DNA of 64,000 bases from Promerops cafer (taxonomy: Eukaryota; Chordata; Aves; Passeriformes; Nectariniidae): contig VZSE01006629.1 of assembly GCA_013398275.1 (NCBI GenBank), positions 263,520 to 327,519 on the forward strand, given 5' to 3'. Positions within the stretch are counted from its first letter, which is position 1, and every line of letters begins with the position of its first letter. Under the pieces are notes generated by a model. It worked only from the letters and a program-made list of their open reading frames with translations. It did not search any database and was not told the DNA's origin. Shown piece by piece: positions 28,139 through 42,168 of this stretch. Both the position numbers and the translations under genes were made by a program.

Positions 28139-28749
28139 TTAAGTTCAACAAGTTGTTTAATGGGAGGCTACACGTGACAAAACAACCTCTTTTGTAATAG
28201 ACCTTTACACAAAATGGGTTATTTTAAACTGAGCCTGGCAGCCTCTCAGTTTCTTTCACAGAGAATATTATGCTGTGCAAATCTGCTTTAAGAACAGCCT
28301 GGAGTACAGCACGTAGGCATGTGCTGCAGAGCCAGCAGAATGGTGGTCAGAGGATCAGCTGCTGATTGAGCAAGGAATCATGAGAAATCCAGACCAAAAA
28401 TGTCTCCAACAGCAGGTGCACAAAAGGTTTGTGTTTCCTAGACCACTCCAAGTCGCTCTTCTTTCACACATGTGCCAAATGAATTATCACTGTGCAACTG
28501 CATGAATACAGTCATTTGATAAACCTGTATAATCAAGGAAAGGTAGCAATTCCACAGGCAATGGCCTGATCTTCTCCTGTGCCTAAAAGGATCTTCAGGA
28601 CTTCACTTTTGATGGTGAAAACTGAACTTTTATACATACACCTGTGCATGTGGCCATGTGAAGTATTTAACTCTAATAAATACTCACTTTATATAGATGG
28701 ATATATATGAAAAATATCCCTTGTGACAGATAACTGTAAGGCAAGCACT

Positions 28750-31005
28750 CATTAAGCCACAGAACAAAGTTTATTGGATCTCCTCAAATTCTTTATACAG
28801 TTTTGCTGCTAAATGGACGCAACACATTGGCATATTGCCTTTATTTTTTATTTCAATCCTAAGTCCATCTTGAAAGAAGTGGTAACACATTTAATGGCAT
28901 CTTCAATAAATAAAATGACAAAAAATCTAGTCCTTGCACAGACACATTACAATCCACTCCAAATTCAATATTGCCAAAACATTGTTGGGTGTTTTTCTAA
29001 AACTTGCTTCAGAGGTTTTTTTGTTGTTTCAGCACTTAAATACACAGAAAAGTATAGGATGAGAGAAAATTCTGAACAGGACTTGTAAAAACCAATAACT
29101 TAGAAGCCAGAGTTAATTAAATCTCTGTAATTGGATTAAAGAATCCAGTTTGAAGTATTTTTTGAAAAACCCTGATTCTAACCTTCATATTAAAACATGC
29201 AGTTTCGCTGGATCCTATCCATGTCAGCATACTTGTACAGTAAGAGTTAAATTCTAGATTTTCTTTTTTTTTTTTTTTAAAGGAGAAATTCATAAAGTGA
29301 GAGCATTGGCCTCCCACACTCACAAAAGCAGTCATGGTCCATATATTCTGCAGTAGTAAACAGCTATTTGTGGCCAGTCCACTGCCTGAAGTTGTACCAG
29401 ACTGGAAAAGCTGGTGCAGTTTATTTTTGTTTCTGCACTCATCCCTTCCCCAGTCCAGGAGCCTCAACAACCTCAGCGAGATGAGAATTCCTGAAAATAC
29501 AAATCTGACTGCAGGATGAGGACCAACAACATCTGATTCTAATCAAAAGCTAAGCTTAATTTAAACCTTTTCCTAAATAGAGAAAGTCATGACTAAAGAA
29601 AAGCTGAGCGTCAAGATTTCCAAATAGCGATTCTGTGTAATTAGCATGTCACAAACCAATTAGAGCGTCAGTTAATGTTGGAACAACTACTCCAGCACTA
29701 AAATCAGTTAGAACTCATCTTCAGGCCATCAGTGGAAGCTTAGGGCATGAAAGGAATGCATGGTTGGGGCCCCCCCAGACCTATGCATACCATACAGGGG
29801 ACAGAAAAGCTTAAACAAAAGACAAAATTGCACCACATCTGTGCAAACATTTCAACCAGGTTGTTTCAACCAGCTCCCTGCTCACCCCAGCTCCTCCTGC
29901 TGACTGCACTTGGCTTATTCAAGAGAACATGGGGAAGCAGCACTGTTTCAGGGAGTGAAACTTTTTTCTGCAATTATCTTCCCCTCAGCTGACCACATCG
30001 TAATAAAAGTGCAATAACTTACAAACTTCTCAAACAAACAGCTATTAAAATTACACATTTTTAGGGGAATATATTCACTAGTTTAACCATAAAAATATTT
30101 CCCCAGGTAACAAACCTTAAAGCATTTGGTAACACAGTATTTCAATAATAATAAAGAAAAACCCTTCCACTTGTTACAAAAGACAGAACTGTCAGAAGAT
30201 TTTACTTACTGTACACTTTTTAAGAGCTTTGCCATCTTGTGAAGACCATGCTGTAGTTTAGAACATAACTATCATTTAAGATAAATGAGTATTGAAATAC
30301 TGAACTGACTTTCTTAATCTTTTGCAATGGAAAACAAGGAAAAATCCAGGGCCATGTCATCCAAGAACTTGCAAGACAGTTTACATCCAGAGTCGTAAGG
30401 AAGCACCACTTTCCATGAAGTACTTTGTATGTCTGTTCCTGAAAAGCATATTTAATAGTTTTTTGAGAACTGCTAAAACAGATTCTCACACTAACTGTAG
30501 CTTGACTTAGAGAATTCAGGTCTGGGGATATAAGGGAATTTTGGGCAAAATTATACTTTGAAAAAAAAACCCTGCTAAATTTGGTCCAAGCATCCAAAAA
30601 AAACCCAAGGTATATGGGTCCTTCATTGCTTAATGCTGCTGTTCAGTTGATCCTCAAAAAGAAAGTAGGTGTACAGCAATAAGGAAGAAGAATGACTGTC
30701 CATGACAGGCACAGACCTGTGGCAGAATAAACAGCTTCTTCAGAAAGATGTATTAACTGTGATTCCGCCACGTGAGTAACTGAACTTGCACTAATGGAGA
30801 ACCCTGAAACTTGTATACTATAGCCACAAGAAATGATTTCCTATTTAAAAAACAGATCTGTTTCTAATCAACTGTTTTAGCAATCATCATTAGATATGTG
30901 AAAAAAAATAAAAAATCTTCTAAAATAATTACGAAGAGTGGACTGCAGTAGCAGCTATTCAAGCAAGATTCAAGCACAAGTTTAAATGAAGTTTCAAGCT
31001 GGGAA
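28750..31005 (-). other. CMPK1: CMPK1 3' UTR (extent inferred)
   Basis: Non-coding sequence follows the CMPK1 stop on the minus strand. Three minus-strand AATAAA hexamers lie at 28847-28852, 28840-28845 and 28770-28775, so the transcript probably ends at about 28.75-28.83 kb. The implied length of about 2.2 kb is similar to what I recall for the human 3' UTR. No cDNA evidence is available here. Confidence 0.6.
28770..28852 (-). terminator. Cluster of AATAAA polyadenylation signals for CMPK1
   Basis: Three AATAAA hexamers on the minus strand (28847-28852, 28840-28845, 28770-28775) cluster at the likely 3' end of CMPK1. A and T richness makes chance hexamers common, so the exact cleavage site is inferred. 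Confidence 0.5.
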
Positions 31006-31047
31006 TTAGCCTTCTTTGTCAAAAATTTGTACAACTTTTTCAAAAAC
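31006..31047 (-). CDS. CMPK1: CMPK1 coding exon 6 and stop
   Basis: Encodes VFEKVVQIFDKEG followed by TAA at 31006-31008. The acceptor is a strong polypyrimidine tract ending TTTTTAG. This is the conserved C-terminus of the kinase. Confidence 0.94.
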   Translation of the reverse strand, partial: VFEKVVQIFDKEG

Positions 31048-34000
31048 CTAAAAAGAAAAAGAAGAATTTTATGAAACATTCATCAAACAGTTAGTCCCAG
31101 TTAAACCAACATAAACACTATTTGACAGAACTTTCAAAAATATACAGGGTTCTTTTAGAACATTCACAGTAACTCTTTAACAGTGAAATTGGCATCAATT
31201 TTGGGAAGCAGACAGAAGAACAACACTATTTCAGAAGAGCAAAAGCTCATGAAAATGAAAAAGGCAAGACCCTGTTAAACACAGAAACACTGGAAATGTG
31301 TTTAGTCCAGCTCACACTCAAGCAGAACAAATCAATTTCCTTAAGTTATTCACATCTTACTCGGTCCTTCAAGAGTCAAATCAAGAGCTCCACAACATCC
31401 CTGAGTAATAACATCAGTGCTTAATTAGCAGGCTAATCACATACACGCACATCTCAGAAGAATGCCAAAAATATGCACCCTGCCACCCTGTCATCATGGT
31501 TTTTTGGCATATATACTTACTTCATCAACAGATTTAGAGGCATCCACTTTTCTGACTTTTCCCATTCTCTCATACAAATCTATGATAGGCTTAGTAGACT
31601 GCAGATATGTATGAATTCTAAGAGAAAGCACAGGGAGGAAAAAACCACATTAAATAGTAAAATATAAAGAGAAGGGAACTGAAAAGTTTTGAAGACAGTA
31701 CCTCTTCTCCAGGCTCTCCCGGTTATCATCACTCCTACCACTGCTCTTGCCTCTTTCAAGACAGCGGCCAATACATATCTACAAAAAAAACCAAAAGGAT
31801 GACTACAGCCAGGAACACTAGCTGCCATCCTGAGAGCAGGAGCAAACAGAAATCCTGTAAATCTGAATTGGCCTGGCACACAAAATACAGTCCAGATCTG
31901 GTGGATGTACCCAGAACTCACACGGGAGGTTAGTTTCTCCTAGAGAAGAAGGATGATGGTTTACAATGCAGTTTATGAAAATGGGATTGGGCTCAGAGGA
32001 AGTAAAAGCAGCATCAAGCTCTGTGATTTGACTGGATCCCCGACCTGAGGCATTAAAAAAGAAAACTACCTGATTTTCAAGGATGTGTTCAGGCTTTCTG
32101 AAAAGCAGCATGTCAAATGGGACTATTAATATATGTCTGCACTAAAGGAAACTCACTGTATGCTCTCTCAAGAATTTTGTAAGGCAAACTGACAATACTA
32201 AGTTCTTGTCAGTTAAAATGTTCTTACCTGACATTGCTATAATGAAGACTTCAAAATTTAAGTAACAAATGAAGAACTAACCATAGCTAGAAGTGTCCCA
32301 ATGAACTAAGTTTTTCAAACCTTTAGTTAAATAAGCAAAACTGACACATGTACACTCCATAAATACATTTATCCTAATCATGCAAGAGGACAAGGGTTAA
32401 AAATTATTTTACCTACACAGTACGATCATGGTAAAGATCATTTAGGCATTGTGTATTTTTAGATCTAGTAAAAAAATCAGACTCACAAAATTAACGCCCC
32501 ACCAAGTGAAGAAATTCATTTACTCTTATTTAATGTTTTAAATCGAAAAATAATAATCCCTCTCATGCTCTTTAAGATCACAAAATTATTGTAAATAAGT
32601 AAAAAAAAAAAAAAAAAAAAAAATCTCAGGAAATTAGGGAAAGGGGTAAAAGGAAAAAAGTCAGCTTAAGGTGCTGGGATACTCCTAACAGTTTTTATGC
32701 TCAAGGGCACTGACAAATTAAAAAGACAGCACATCATGGCACTTGTTAAATGAATGTAATGCATCACTGTCAAAATGCCCTTGTAATTTAATGACTTGCT
32801 GAATAAAATGTTGATTACTGACTATCCTATAGCACAGCTCATAACTGTGAAAATAAAGATTGCTGCTGCACTTCAGAATTAAAGCAGACACTGTACCAAG
32901 TTCATTTTGGACTAAACAACAAATTACTAAGAGTAGTATTTTCTGAAAAGTAACCAAATAATTTTGTAAAATGTATTTAAGGTTTTGATAAATTTTCTTT
33001 AATAATGCAATTGCCTGGAGTACTTCCTCAATATAATTTATTCACATATGATTATACCAAGTGTCATTAGCTGTCTATTTCAATAAACAGGCAGCTTTTC
33101 ATCTACTAAAACAAGTTGCCAAAAAATCCTTCAAACACCCAGGCCAAGTTTTCCTTCTACTCTTACATTAGTCCATTCTCCCTGTCAGAGTTTAATTGTT
33201 CTTCTTGAATGATTCCCACAATATTGCAAGAAAGGAAGTTACAGAATTACACACTCCATTACCTCATTGTCACAATCAAAAAAGAGAACAAAGGAAACAT
33301 CCGCTTTTCCATCCATAGTCTTAGTCCAGCCTTGAAGATTATCTTCATTCCTGGGAAATCCATCAATCAAAAACTTGTTCTTCTGGGAATTGGCAGCCAT
33401 TGTTTGATCCATAGCCTGATAAAAGATAATTCAATTCACAATCTCCTCCACATACGTTGATTTATCTACTTATTAATTGACCCCCAAGATGTTGACATAG
33501 TAAGTCAAGAAGCATTTATTTTAGGATTATTGCAGATTTACAAAATGTGCTTTTGTTTCACTTTCAAACCATGCTGGTTAATTCACTGATGCACCAACAC
33601 AGCTATTGTTCAAATTGAATTAATTATTTCACAAAGCTCAAAAATCTCGTAACAAACAAATCTCGTAATAAATCCCAGCTTTAAAGCTTATTTTCTACAA
33701 GATACTGGGAAGTGTCTTTACACAATGACATCAGAACATCTGTGATCCAGAGTTAATTCCAAGGGAAAAGCTCCAGAGAAATTGAACATGAACAGCAGCC
33801 TTTTTTTGACTTAAAAGAGATACTCCCATTGTTTCCATGGACATCCAACAGAGGCTGAAGCTTTTCCTTTCACAAGAACATCATAAGGTGCTCTTCTCCT
33901 TCACCTATCTATTTTGATAAAACTTACAAATCTGAGTGCCTTTAAGGCCTCTAACCTCCAATCAAATGACTGAATGGACCAAGAGATCCAAAAGCTAGTG

Positions 34001-37000
34001 CAGGGAAATAAGAAATGCAGTTTCACCGATTTTCCTAGAGCTACCAAAAAATAAAGGAAAATAAAAATAACCCATTTTCACAGATCCCCAGGTATGAGAG
34101 GCCATCAGCCCTCCAGCAGACAGAAACACAAGTGATTGCTGAGAGAAGCAGCTCCGTGTCTGCCCATTCATACTGCTCACACTGGAGGAAAGGCAGTTCT
34201 GTCAGAACACAGCCACTGCTTTGTTGCTTAGTCTGCAGGAGTGACCCTGCAAGGAAATGGCCCTTTCCTTACCCTCTTCAGCAAGCTGATTGTTATTTCA
34301 ACTGGCACGATCTCCCCCTCCTTAATGTAGTTCTCAATGAGTTCTCCATACTGGGAGCCCGGCCTTTTCCGCTCATCCCGGAGAAGGTCACCGGCAGAAA
34401 GGTGCGTGTAGCCGTATTTCTGCAACAGGCAAAGCAAACACAGGCTCCCTTCAGTCGCAGCATTTGTGCAAACCTAACATCAGTCAGCAGTGTCAGCCCT
34501 ATTCATCCTTGCATTGCACCAGAAAAACCCCGGGAACAGCACCTTGCTAGCGACGGATCTATTCCATCTTCAGTGTGCAATCTGACAATAGAGCACGCTC
34601 TGCACACAACACACACAGTAAGAATCAGAGTCATTAAGGATGGAAAAGACCTCCAAGACCATCAAGTCCAGCCTTTGACCAAACACCGTAGTGACAACTA
34701 AACCAAAGCCTAAAGTGCCACATGCAGCCGTTTCTTGAACGCTTCCACGAATGGTGACTCCACCACCTCCCTGGGCAGCCTGTTCCAGTGTCTGACAACC
34801 ATTTCAGAGAGTAAATTCTTCCAGATGTCCAACCTGAACCTCCCCTGCTGCACCTTGAGGCCATTTCCTCGTGTCCTGTTGCTGGTTGCCTGGGAGAAGA
34901 GGCTGACTCTTATCTTAGTACAAACTCCTTTCAGGGAGCTGGGAATGACAAGGTTTCCCCTAAGCCTCTTTTTCTTCAGGCTAAAAGCCCCCAGCTCGCT
35001 CAGCTGCTGCTCATAGGACTCACTCTCCAGACCCTTCACCAGCTCCATTACCCTTCTCTGGACACACCCCAGCACCTCAATGTCTTTTTGAGTTGGGGGG
35101 CCCAGAACTGGACATCCTTGGGTAGGATGCTCAACAGGGCTTTGGTCAGGTATTTCTGTACAGTTTTCAAAAACAATTTTGTTATGTCTGGAAACAAGAT
35201 AAGACAAGAATTTTGTTTATTTACCTACTTAAAGAAAACACATAGGGTGACTGCATGTCCTTTGGAGCTGGAGGAATTTCCTGAGCACAGGATAAGTCAG
35301 AATTCCCTACGTTCATGTTGTGGTTCTGGCACCAACTTCCTCCTCTACCTTGGTGAAATCACCTATTACACAGCAGCTGCACAAACAGTCCTCCTGCCCC
35401 TGCTACCCCCTTCCCTGGGATGACCACGGAGAGCAGCCCTTGGGGAAAACCAGTGACTTCTCCTAAGGATGACGTGGTAGATGAAGGTAAATAGCTACAC
35501 TGGTTCCACCCTCTGTCACACCACGTAGAGTAAACAGAGAGAGCAGAGAGATCAGGTTCAGATCTATCAATCTAATAGCAGTGTGAAAGAAAACAGCACA
35601 CACCATTGCTCTTTCACCTCAAACTACAGCTAAAACAGTCACTTATGAAAAATATTGATGGAAGTATTTATTACACGTGAATTTCTCAGGCATTTATCAT
35701 TGTAAATAGGTACCTAGTGCAAGCACACAAATACATTCCTACCTAAGAGAAATGCATTGTTTCAAAGGAAATTTCACAGCTCAAAATAATAATTTTCTCA
35801 GCTCATTTAACACTGCAAGAAAACTAACAAAATGCACTATGCTCCTCGACCAAATATAAGTCCATCAAAACAAGCAATAAAGACATCTCCTTGGTGATTA
35901 CCTATGCTAGCTATACATCCAAAACACAGCACACACATACATTCTCATCTGAAAGTTTTTACACAAAACAAAAGCAGCAGCAAAAAACTTCAGGGTTATC
36001 AGTTTGGCTGCAGCAACATCCAAAGCAAATTTCAAACAAGGTGTCTGAGAGGCATAATAATGTGACTACACACTTGGTGAGGCTGTGAACTTAGGATTTA
36101 AAAACTTGGCTACTGAACTAAGTACAACAGAAATATTACACAACCCACTAAGTGACTTTAAAACATTTCAGTTGCTTTCCAATTTCACCCACAAAAGCAT
36201 GGAAAGTTAGTTCTGCCATAGTCATAATTTAAGAAGGGATATAATTACCTAAATCTCCAAAACTGTACACAGTTGGCGAAAAACAGAAGCAAGATTTTGC
36301 TGTAAGTGTGAAGGAAAAGCTTCACAGACATCCTCTGTAAGCTCACTGTACCCTTGCTTTAATGTACGGTGCATTTGGATATGCCTAACTAATTGCAAAT
36401 CTAAATATTTATAACCTACATAAGCCACAAACCAGAATAAATTGTTCCTTATAAGCAAGAAACATTATTCTGCTGAATGCTAAATTAACACATAGTTTTT
36501 CTCACTAAAGTTATAGAGTAATGATTTTTTTAACATCAGGTTTCTACAAAGGAGGAAACAGGAGGAAAATATAATCCCTTAGGTTTTAGAGGATTACCAA
36601 AACATTTGATTTTCCTTGGCATTTCCCTTTTCATGCATGAAAATGTAATTGAGTCAGAAAATTTTTTGAATTCTCCGTCTTCTGCAACAGCAAACTAAAG
36701 TAGTTTTTAACGGCTGAACTGGAAAGAGGAAGTGTTTTAAATTGCTGTTATACAAATAGACTTGTTTGAGATAATAATAAATTATATTCAAGACTAACCC
36801 TCAGAATGGCTTAACCAGGCAATAAGAAAAACAAACCTCTCCTTCAGGGGCAAAACATCTATTTGTTAACTGTACTGAGCCAAGAGCCAAAGAAAACACG
36901 CGGGTTTAAACAATGCAAGCAAGGGGGGAGAACAGCTTGGCTGCTGCTCCGCACACAGAAGGCTTCAGAGATGTGGTGCTCGCGCTGCCCTTGCCAGTTT

Positions 37001-40000
37001 TAATCAAGGCCTTCAGGGCACAAAGTTTTCTTTCATTTTAGGTCATAGAAACCCTCAGCAAGCGTCCTGAACTGCAGCAAATCATCGCAGCGCCAAGGGC
37101 TTGCAGGAGAGTCCGTGATGTAAGGGCACAAAACACGGGTCAAAACACTCTCAGGTCCTGACAAGGTCTGCCTGGTGGCAGCAGGGCTTCCCAGCAGCGC
37201 CAAGCACATCTTGATGCAATCCCCAGAATGTGACTCGTTGCCACTCCCACCTTCTCCTCTGCAATCAAAAAGGGAGCAGGACTGGGGTTGCCAAACAACG
37301 AAAAAGCAGTTTCCCCAGCTCTTACTAGGCACATAATGTCAGACTGAAAGAACTTGAAAAAAAAAAAAAATCAGGTAAAAAAATATTTCTAAATACTTGG
37401 ATGTCAAGCAGCTAAAATCTGGAGACATTTTGGTATTACAAAGAAAAAAGAAAATAGAGAATAACTATTCTAAAATGTATTTCACAGATAATGTTTTCTG
37501 CTATGCTGTCAGACTGGTGTGATCTAGAAGGAGAAAAAGAGATTAAATCAGTAAATTACTATTACAAAAGTTCTCAGTATTACACAATTAGTGCAAGCCC
37601 TTGGTGCTGAGCTGATTTGCTCCAATTCAGGACACTTGCTGAGGGTTTTTCTCACCTAAAATAAAAGAAAATTTTGTGCCCCAAACACTTTGATTAAAAC
37701 TGGCAAGACTAGTGTGAGCACCACATCTACTTATTACACAAGTTCTCATATTTTTTAAAACCATTTTTTTGAAGTATGGGTGTCCAAACATAACTTACAA
37801 AAATCAACTGCAAATGAAAAAGTGCTGTCTTCAGCACTACTCGACACATCCTCCTCTTTTGCTTTAAAAAAATAAAATATAAAAATAATTTTTAAAAAAG
37901 TACCAGTGAAATGGAAAGGCAAGCTCAAGTGTGCATCAATCCCATCACAGCAGCAGTGGACAGAGCAGGTCAGAACACCACTTGCTGTTTGCCTCTGCCT
38001 GGTCAGTCAGTCCCCACACAGCAGGACAAACTGGGACACACAAGCTGAGTGCTCCACATCTCCAAATTCCAACCCGAGACTGCAGCCTCCCCGGGATGCC
38101 CTCCCTCCCCTGTCCTCCCGCCCTTCCAGCTTCCTTCTGTCAGCCGGGATTTGCAACTTTCACTCTGCAGACAGAACACGCTTTGTTTTCTGTAAATACA
38201 ATAAACAGATGCACAGAAATGGAAATCCGTGAGTCACATCTGTGTCACTCTGGAACCAGGCAGAGTCTGCCCCAGTGATCTCGGGCAGTCGGGAAGGATC
38301 AGAGGGGTCAGGAAGGATCAGGGGGGTCGGGAAGGATCAGGAGGGTCGGGAAGGATCAGGGGGGTGCGGCAGCTGACGCTGGGACTCCTTCCACAGCCCC
38401 TTCCGAGGAGCACGGGGTTTATTTCTGATTCAGCCCTGCTGGTCCTGAAACACATCTCCCCACTAAACACACAGCTTGAGACTTCCTTAAGAGAGCAGAA
38501 GCCAAGAAGCAAGAGAAACACAAATTACTGCTTTGACCTTGACTCCTATCTTGGCTTATCATTGTTAGTTTGAAAATGAAAGTCACAGGGCTTAAGATTT
38601 AAACAAATAAAATACAAACTTTTATTGCCCTAGTTCTGACCTGTCATATCTTGGGCAACCTTAATAAACAACTAAAATTTGCTACATACACCATTCAAGA
38701 ACGAGTTAAAATAAAAACAGAACTGTGCAAAGCCTGCAGCCTTTGGGGTTTTTTTAACCTAGAAAGCTTTTGTCTGTCCTACTAGCACACGGAATGAAAT
38801 CTTTGGGGTGCAGACTGTAATGCAGTAATAGATCTTCTGTCTGCTTATTCCAATATAAAAAATTGAAGAAATTTTGTTAGTTTGAAATATGTTCTTGTCT
38901 CTACGAAATAAAAACAAACAAAACCCCACATCAACAAACCAAAACACACAATGGAGATCCCACTGACAGTGTCCCCAAGGGAGAGGGGGGCAAACAGAGC
39001 ACCCCGGGTGCTTCAGGAGCACTGACTCAATACAAGGCACCCACTATGCTCAGGAAAGTCCAAAATTTAACGCCTAGTGTTCTGCAAAATTGAAATGCTC
39101 AGGGATAAATAAATCTTCAGGGGGTAGATTTAAACACTCACCATGTTTTTTTTAAAAAAGCTCCAAAGTTCAGAAATACAAATTTATATTCTAAAAATCA
39201 ACTACAAGAACTTAAGGCTAAGTAGAATACTAATACATGACACTCATTAAAGAGATTTCAGAAGCTGAGTTTAAAGCAAACAATTTAAACCCCGTTTTCA
39301 TTTCAAGGAAGTCAACACTGTATCTCAGCAGACTTCTATAAGTCAATTAAAACATGACAGCAAAACCTACTTTCAGAGGAGCATTTCTGATACAATGAAT
39401 TCTTCTTTGCATTGTTTCCTTCACCCTAGGAAATCTCCTTATCATATATCCCAAAGCAACTTAACAGCTTTTTCCATTTGGATATTAACTTAGGCTCTTA
39501 TAAAAATGAGAAGGCTCAGCATCCCACTTTATGGAATTAATTTTAGATTTAACCACAAACACACAGGCTAGGGCTCTGGTGGAGGTGAACTATATTTTAG
39601 GTACACAGAGAGCAATGTCTTGCATAGCCCAAATCTCTACAGATCACCTTGCCAAAACAAACAAACAAACAAACAAACAAACAAGTACAACTCAAATCTT
39701 GCTTGGAATAAAGACAAATGATTTAGTTATTATTCTTCCCACCAACCAAAGAGCTTTGCATCTCAAGCAGAGGTTATAAGGATTTAAAATTTAAGCACAA
39801 GAAAGCATACTTTGTGCAGATTTGCTGAATGGTTTTTTTCCTTTACTATACCGTAATGATTTTATACGCAAAGTTCAGAAGTCAGCAATGAAGCACATTT
39901 CATTATCTCACAGTCACAGAAGATTCACTGTGGAAAGCATGAAGGTTATTGCAAGAACCTGCATTCAAATGACATCATTCAACTATAGCTCAAATATTCT

Positions 40001-42122
40001 GCCTCACGTGACAGCTACGCAACAGTCCCAGATGACGGCAAGCTCCACCTAACAAAGCTGTGGAAGGTTTCAGGAGTTAATCTGCAGAGCTGGAAGGGAG
40101 AGGATAAGAACTTAAGAGGGAATTCTGCTTCATCCCTCTCCAGATAGGAGGAACTGCTCCAGAACAGCAGCAGTTCTGCTGCATTTGCATTTCCCTGACA
40201 ATTCTGTGTCTGTGGAGCACACAGGAGTTGAGTCTTCCCTCTGTATCAGAGAAAACCAGCCTCGTTCAGCTGTCTCATCCAACCTTATCTGTGGAGATAA
40301 CGAATCCTGATCACTTACCCACTGTTCCCTTTCTTATGTTGTGTCAATACCCATTTCCACTTGTTATTAGGTCTTCTTCCCTCAAATCATTTCTCCATTT
40401 GTGTCCAAATTTGGCATGAATACACGCCTTCTTCACATTCAGGGTCTCCAGCACACACATACTGAGCAGTTATGATTTAGGCTAGTACTTAACAAATACA
40501 TATTTCACCTACAACATGGGATACCCACCTCCCTTTTTTGGGAACGTAAAGCACAGTCAGCAAAAAAATTACAACACTTCTTTGAGAAATCATTCCCAGG
40601 TAATAAGTACATAATATCCCCTTTACTCTACAAAACACAGACACCCTTAGTCTTTAATAAAAATTATTTGATGCTAAATTCATACAAGAGCTCACCTCAG
40701 CCAAATGAGACTTCTTCTACATATGATGTGCTCTGTCCCAAATCTCCAGTATGAACAGCCACCAAGACATATTTATAGCTCATACTGACTTTTTGTTCAG
40801 CACAACCTTCAGCTCTACAGCAAGATACTGGGTCAGATTCCTTCCAAATGTAAACTAATATTATTCCATCCATTTACAACAAGGATGAATGAGGTTTATT
40901 ATTACTCAGCTACAGCCCCCCTTTCTCTGTGGCAAACTGCCAACAGGGTTTAAAATACAAATAAAAATACACTTTCAACCTAAAGGCAGCATTGACTGCA
41001 CACAGGCTGCTCACTCGCCTGCAGCAGGGCTCTCTGGGGGCTGCCAGGGGCCGCGTTGAGGATTTGTGCTTGGAAAAGCTGCTGCTCTCCAGTACTTCTG
41101 CTGTGTTTCACCCACACTTCCCTGTTCATGTGCCCTTTTCCTAAAGTTTTCCAGCACACTTGCATCAGTCCAACTGTTCTTTAAACTACCTCAGACCCTC
41201 TCTGCCTCCCAGTTTAGCCAGTGACCCTCGTGGAAGTGTCTGAGCCAGCAGGAAGGTTGTCCTTTGCATTCAACAGGTCTGAGTGCTTTCTACTGCCAGC
41301 TCACTGACTTCAATAAACTTCTTTCCATGTAGTGAACAGGATTAGCAGAATTAAAGCAAATTTGCATTTATTCGAATTTGGATTTCCCTTTCCAGGCTTA
41401 GAGAAGAAAATAAATACTGCACAAACAAGGCTTTTCTTTTTCCTTTCTAGCTGGAAATAATATTTGAGTAGCAATGGCTCATTTGAACTCCCCCTAATAA
41501 AGTGGTCTTTATCCAATTATATCAGCCTTTCCAGCCATAGGCATTTATCCTCCTAAACACAGGCCAGGAGCCACACAAGGTACTTCAGCCCTGAGGCTAC
41601 ACTAATGGTTTGCTGAAAGCCATTAATGACAGCCTACAAGGTTCCCCTATAGTTTAAGCTCATTTGTTTGCTACGTGCCAGGGGCTGAATTTGACCTTAC
41701 TAAAAAGGCTTTATGAGCACTGTGAACCTTCCATCCCACAATTTAATTTAATGAATATGCTGGTTTGAATGCGAGTCTGTAATTTGAGGTTTAAATCCTT
41801 CAGAACTAAAGTCATAACGGCATTTTTTAGTCTGGACCAAATTCACTTAACTTAGTTATCCAACACTGAGGTCTGGGATGTAACAGCAGCATGGATAAAC
41901 TGTAACAGCACTCCCAGGGCACCACCAGAACAGAGGACACACAACGTGTCTGTTCCAGGAGTTTTGGGGTTCTTTCCCACCAAAAGTTTCAGGAACATGG
42001 GCATCACCACAGTTCTTAGCTGTGTCTTTCAATAAAGGTATGGATAAGCTTTGTTCCTATACGGCTTTTAATAAGAAAAGTACATACAACTGCTCAGTAA
42101 AAAAAAAAAAAAAAAAAACAAC

Positions 42123-42168
<46 letters not shown>

